8,004 nt of DNA from Gorillibacterium sp. (lineage in GTDB: Bacteria > Bacillota > Bacilli > Paenibacillales > NBRC-103111): contig JAIMBU010000088.1 of the NCBI GenBank assembly GCA_023511325.1, positions 1 to 8,004 on the forward strand, given 5' to 3'. Every line of letters begins with the position of its first letter. Positions within the stretch are counted from its first letter, which is position 1. This document shows positions 6,390 through 8,004 of the stretch, one piece after another. Position numbers and translations under genes: made by a program. The notes under the pieces were generated by a model. That model worked only from the letters and a program-made list of their open reading frames with translations, ran no database searches and was not told the DNA's origin.

Positions 6390-8000
6390 TTAGTTGGCTT
6401 TCCAGCGATCGTAAGCAATTTGGTTAATCTCGGCGATTCGTTCGCCACCCATCTTTTTGACCGTATCGACATACTTGTCCCAGTTGGCGATAGGCTCGGC
6501 CCCGGTTACAAATTTGGCTTCCATTTGACGCACATACGTATTGAGGTCAGCGGTCTTGGTCGTAACCTCTGTTTGCTCCTCAGGCGTCAGGAACAGAACT
6601 GGGAACGGAATGCGCGCCCCTCTGTCCGTTAGCTTGGTTTTCGTTTCGTTGGCAATCCAGTCATCGACTTCACCCAGCAAGCCCTTATCAATTTCAGGCA
6701 GGTTGACTGTTGGTGCCGGAATTCCATAGTTCGGTGTAAGTGTCGCACGGTATTCTTCACGGTCTCCGCCGCCAGGAACCGGCAGATATTCTTTTATATA
6801 ATTAGCTTTATCCGTGTATTTCCACTGAATGCCTTCCGGTCCTTTATTAAACATTGTTGCGCCTTCTATGGAGTAGGAGTAGTCAACCCAACGCATGGAG
6901 GCTTCAGGTGATGGGTTGGTTTTAGAGATGGCAAACGCACCCGGATTGATTCCTTTGTTCTTGGCAATGGCAGCAGCATCCACCGAATCGCTCTTCACAG
7001 GGATAAACATCGGATCGTTCGTGTTTGGTTCCTCTCCCATCATTTGGAAAGCGGTCCAGGCTGAGAACAGGCCAAGCTGGTTATTGCGAGCCTTGGCTTC
7101 GCGTTGCTCAGAGGTTTGCAAGAAGCTTTCGTGATCCAGCAAATCGTCATTCCACAAACGGTTCATGTATGCCAGATATTCCTTGTAGCCTTCTTCCAAT
7201 GGCGTATAATGAACCACATCCTTGTCATCGGCGTAAAGCTCTTCTTCATAGATACCGAATGCGCCAAGCAACCAGGTGCGGATGTCTCTCAGGCTGTTCC
7301 CCGGGGAAGCAGAGGAAAGCGGAATCTCGTCAGCCTTGCCATTTTTGTTCGGATCCTCATCTTTGACCCGTTTCAGATAGGTGTAGAGCTCTTCTGTCGT
7401 TTCCGGCAGTTTGTCGATGTTGAGCGCTTTCAGAAAATCACCGTTATACCAGAGCGGGTTGCGATACCAGGGCTGGTTGAATTCAATGACAGGCAGGGCA
7501 TAGATGTGTCCATCCGGCGCAGTGATCGATTTGCGGATCGTTGGATTCTCATCGAGAATTTTCTTGATATTCGGACCATAGTTGGTTATCAGATCCTCGA
7601 GCGGCAGCAGAATTCCCTGTCCGCCATAATCCATTTGTTCTGCAGGAGTCAAACCAGCCGCGTAAAAAATGTCAGGATAAGTGCCGCTGGCAAACACCAG
7701 GTTTTTCTTAGTTTCAAAGCCATCCTTCGGCGCATTCTGAAACTCCATATGAATGCCGGTCAGTTTCTCCATTTCTTGAAACAAGGGCATTTTATCCCAG
7801 TTTTGAAACCCTACATCAGGTCCCATCATCGTAAGCGTTGTGGGTTCTTTGACGACCGGGAACCCATCCTTGCTCACTTTCTCCACTGCAGTACTGGGCT
7901 CGCTTCCTGTCTTTTTTTCTGACGAGCCGCAACCGGAAAGCATTGTTACGAGCATGACGCCCGACAACAGCAGAGTAAATCCTTTTCTTGCTGTCTTCAT
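6390..8000 (-). CDS. Extracellular solute-binding lipoprotein of a sugar ABC importer (LipO-like)
   Basis: This 536-residue protein should bind an oligosaccharide at the outer face of the membrane and pass it to an ABC permease. The N-terminus is a lipoprotein signal peptide: a basic start (MKTARK), a hydrophobic core (8-20) and the lipobox LSGC with Cys24 as the lipidated residue. A polar Ser/Lys/Glu-rich linker follows (25-50), then the family 1-type binding fold. An EF-hand-like loop at 216-225 (D-P-N-K-N-G-K-A-D-E) resembles the Ca-binding loop seen in Paenibacillus LipO-type proteins. The C-terminal WDKYVDTVKKMGG-like block (507-519) is also typical. The length of about 530 fits this subgroup. 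The start is well placed for the signal peptide, but only 4 nt lie upstream, so its ribosome binding site is outside the window. The permease genes (LplB/YtcP type) are not visible and probably lie upstream. The ligand is inferred from the downstream enzymes to be a mannose-containing oligosaccharide. Confidence 0.92.
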   Translation of the reverse strand: MKTARKGFTLLLSGVMLVTMLSGCGSSEKKTGSEPSTAVEKVSKDGFPVVKEPTTLTMMGPDVGFQNWDKMPLFQEMEKLTGIHMEFQNAPKDGFETKKNLVFASGTYPDIFYAAGLTPAEQMDYGGQGILLPLEDLITNYGPNIKKILDENPTIRKSITAPDGHIYALPVIEFNQPWYRNPLWYNGDFLKALNIDKLPETTEELYTYLKRVKDEDPNKNGKADEIPLSSASPGNSLRDIRTWLLGAFGIYEEELYADDKDVVHYTPLEEGYKEYLAYMNRLWNDDLLDHESFLQTSEQREAKARNNQLGLFSAWTAFQMMGEEPNTNDPMFIPVKSDSVDAAAIAKNKGINPGAFAISKTNPSPEASMRWVDYSYSIEGATMFNKGPEGIQWKYTDKANYIKEYLPVPGGGDREEYRATLTPNYGIPAPTVNLPEIDKGLLGEVDDWIANETKTKLTDRGARIPFPVLFLTPEEQTEVTTKTADLNTYVRQMEAKFVTGAEPIANWDKYVDTVKKMGGERIAEINQIAYDRWKAN

Positions 8001-8004
8001 GAAC

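Noticed and set aside
7104..7922. A 272-codon open frame on the plus strand, opposite the binding-protein gene
   Set aside because: The opposite strand carries a convincing lipoprotein gene with a lipobox and family motifs. The plus-strand translation has no recognisable domain and looks like random antisense sequence.
1..8004. Search for CRISPR arrays, tRNAs, insertion sequences, phage or defence genes
   Set aside because: No direct-repeat arrays, tRNA-like folds, transposase motifs or terminal inverted repeats were seen by eye. Nearly all the DNA is accounted for by four metabolic genes.

Overview
The window looks like a piece of a carbohydrate-utilisation operon from a Gram-positive, most likely Paenibacillus-like (Bacillales) bacterium. 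This rests on the long, LipO-type solute-binding lipoprotein with an LSGC lipobox, strong AGGAGG-type ribosome binding sites, the moderate base composition judged by eye, and the protein style. The genus is inferred and was not checked by any search.

All four recognisable genes lie on the minus strand, so transcription runs from right to left. In order they are: a lipoprotein substrate-binding component of a sugar ABC importer (6390-8000); a perfect 10-bp hairpin followed by T residues, a likely Rho-independent terminator (6337-6368); a two-domain family GH3 glycosidase with a C-terminal fibronectin III-like domain (3956-6250); a long family GH38 alpha-mannosidase of the cytosolic Ams1/MAN2C1 type (801-3941); and a family GH130 mannoside phosphorylase or hydrolase (1-795), which runs off the left edge. 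The three enzyme genes are tightly packed, with gaps of 14 and 5 nt, and are almost certainly co-translated from one message. There is no stretch over 300 bases without a gene. The only sizeable gap is 6251-6389.

None of the three enzymes has a signal peptide, while the binding protein is exported and lipid-anchored. The simplest model is that a mannose-containing oligosaccharide is captured outside, imported intact, and taken apart in the cytoplasm: GH38 removes alpha-mannose, GH3 removes a beta-linked sugar (its active-site motifs look more like beta-xylosidase than classical beta-glucosidase), and GH130 acts on a beta-mannosyl linkage. An N-glycan-derived substrate, perhaps a plant type carrying beta-xylose, would fit all three activities, but this is inference. 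The ABC permeases and any regulator are not in the window. I found no RNA genes, mobile elements, CRISPR arrays, or novel defence-type system.
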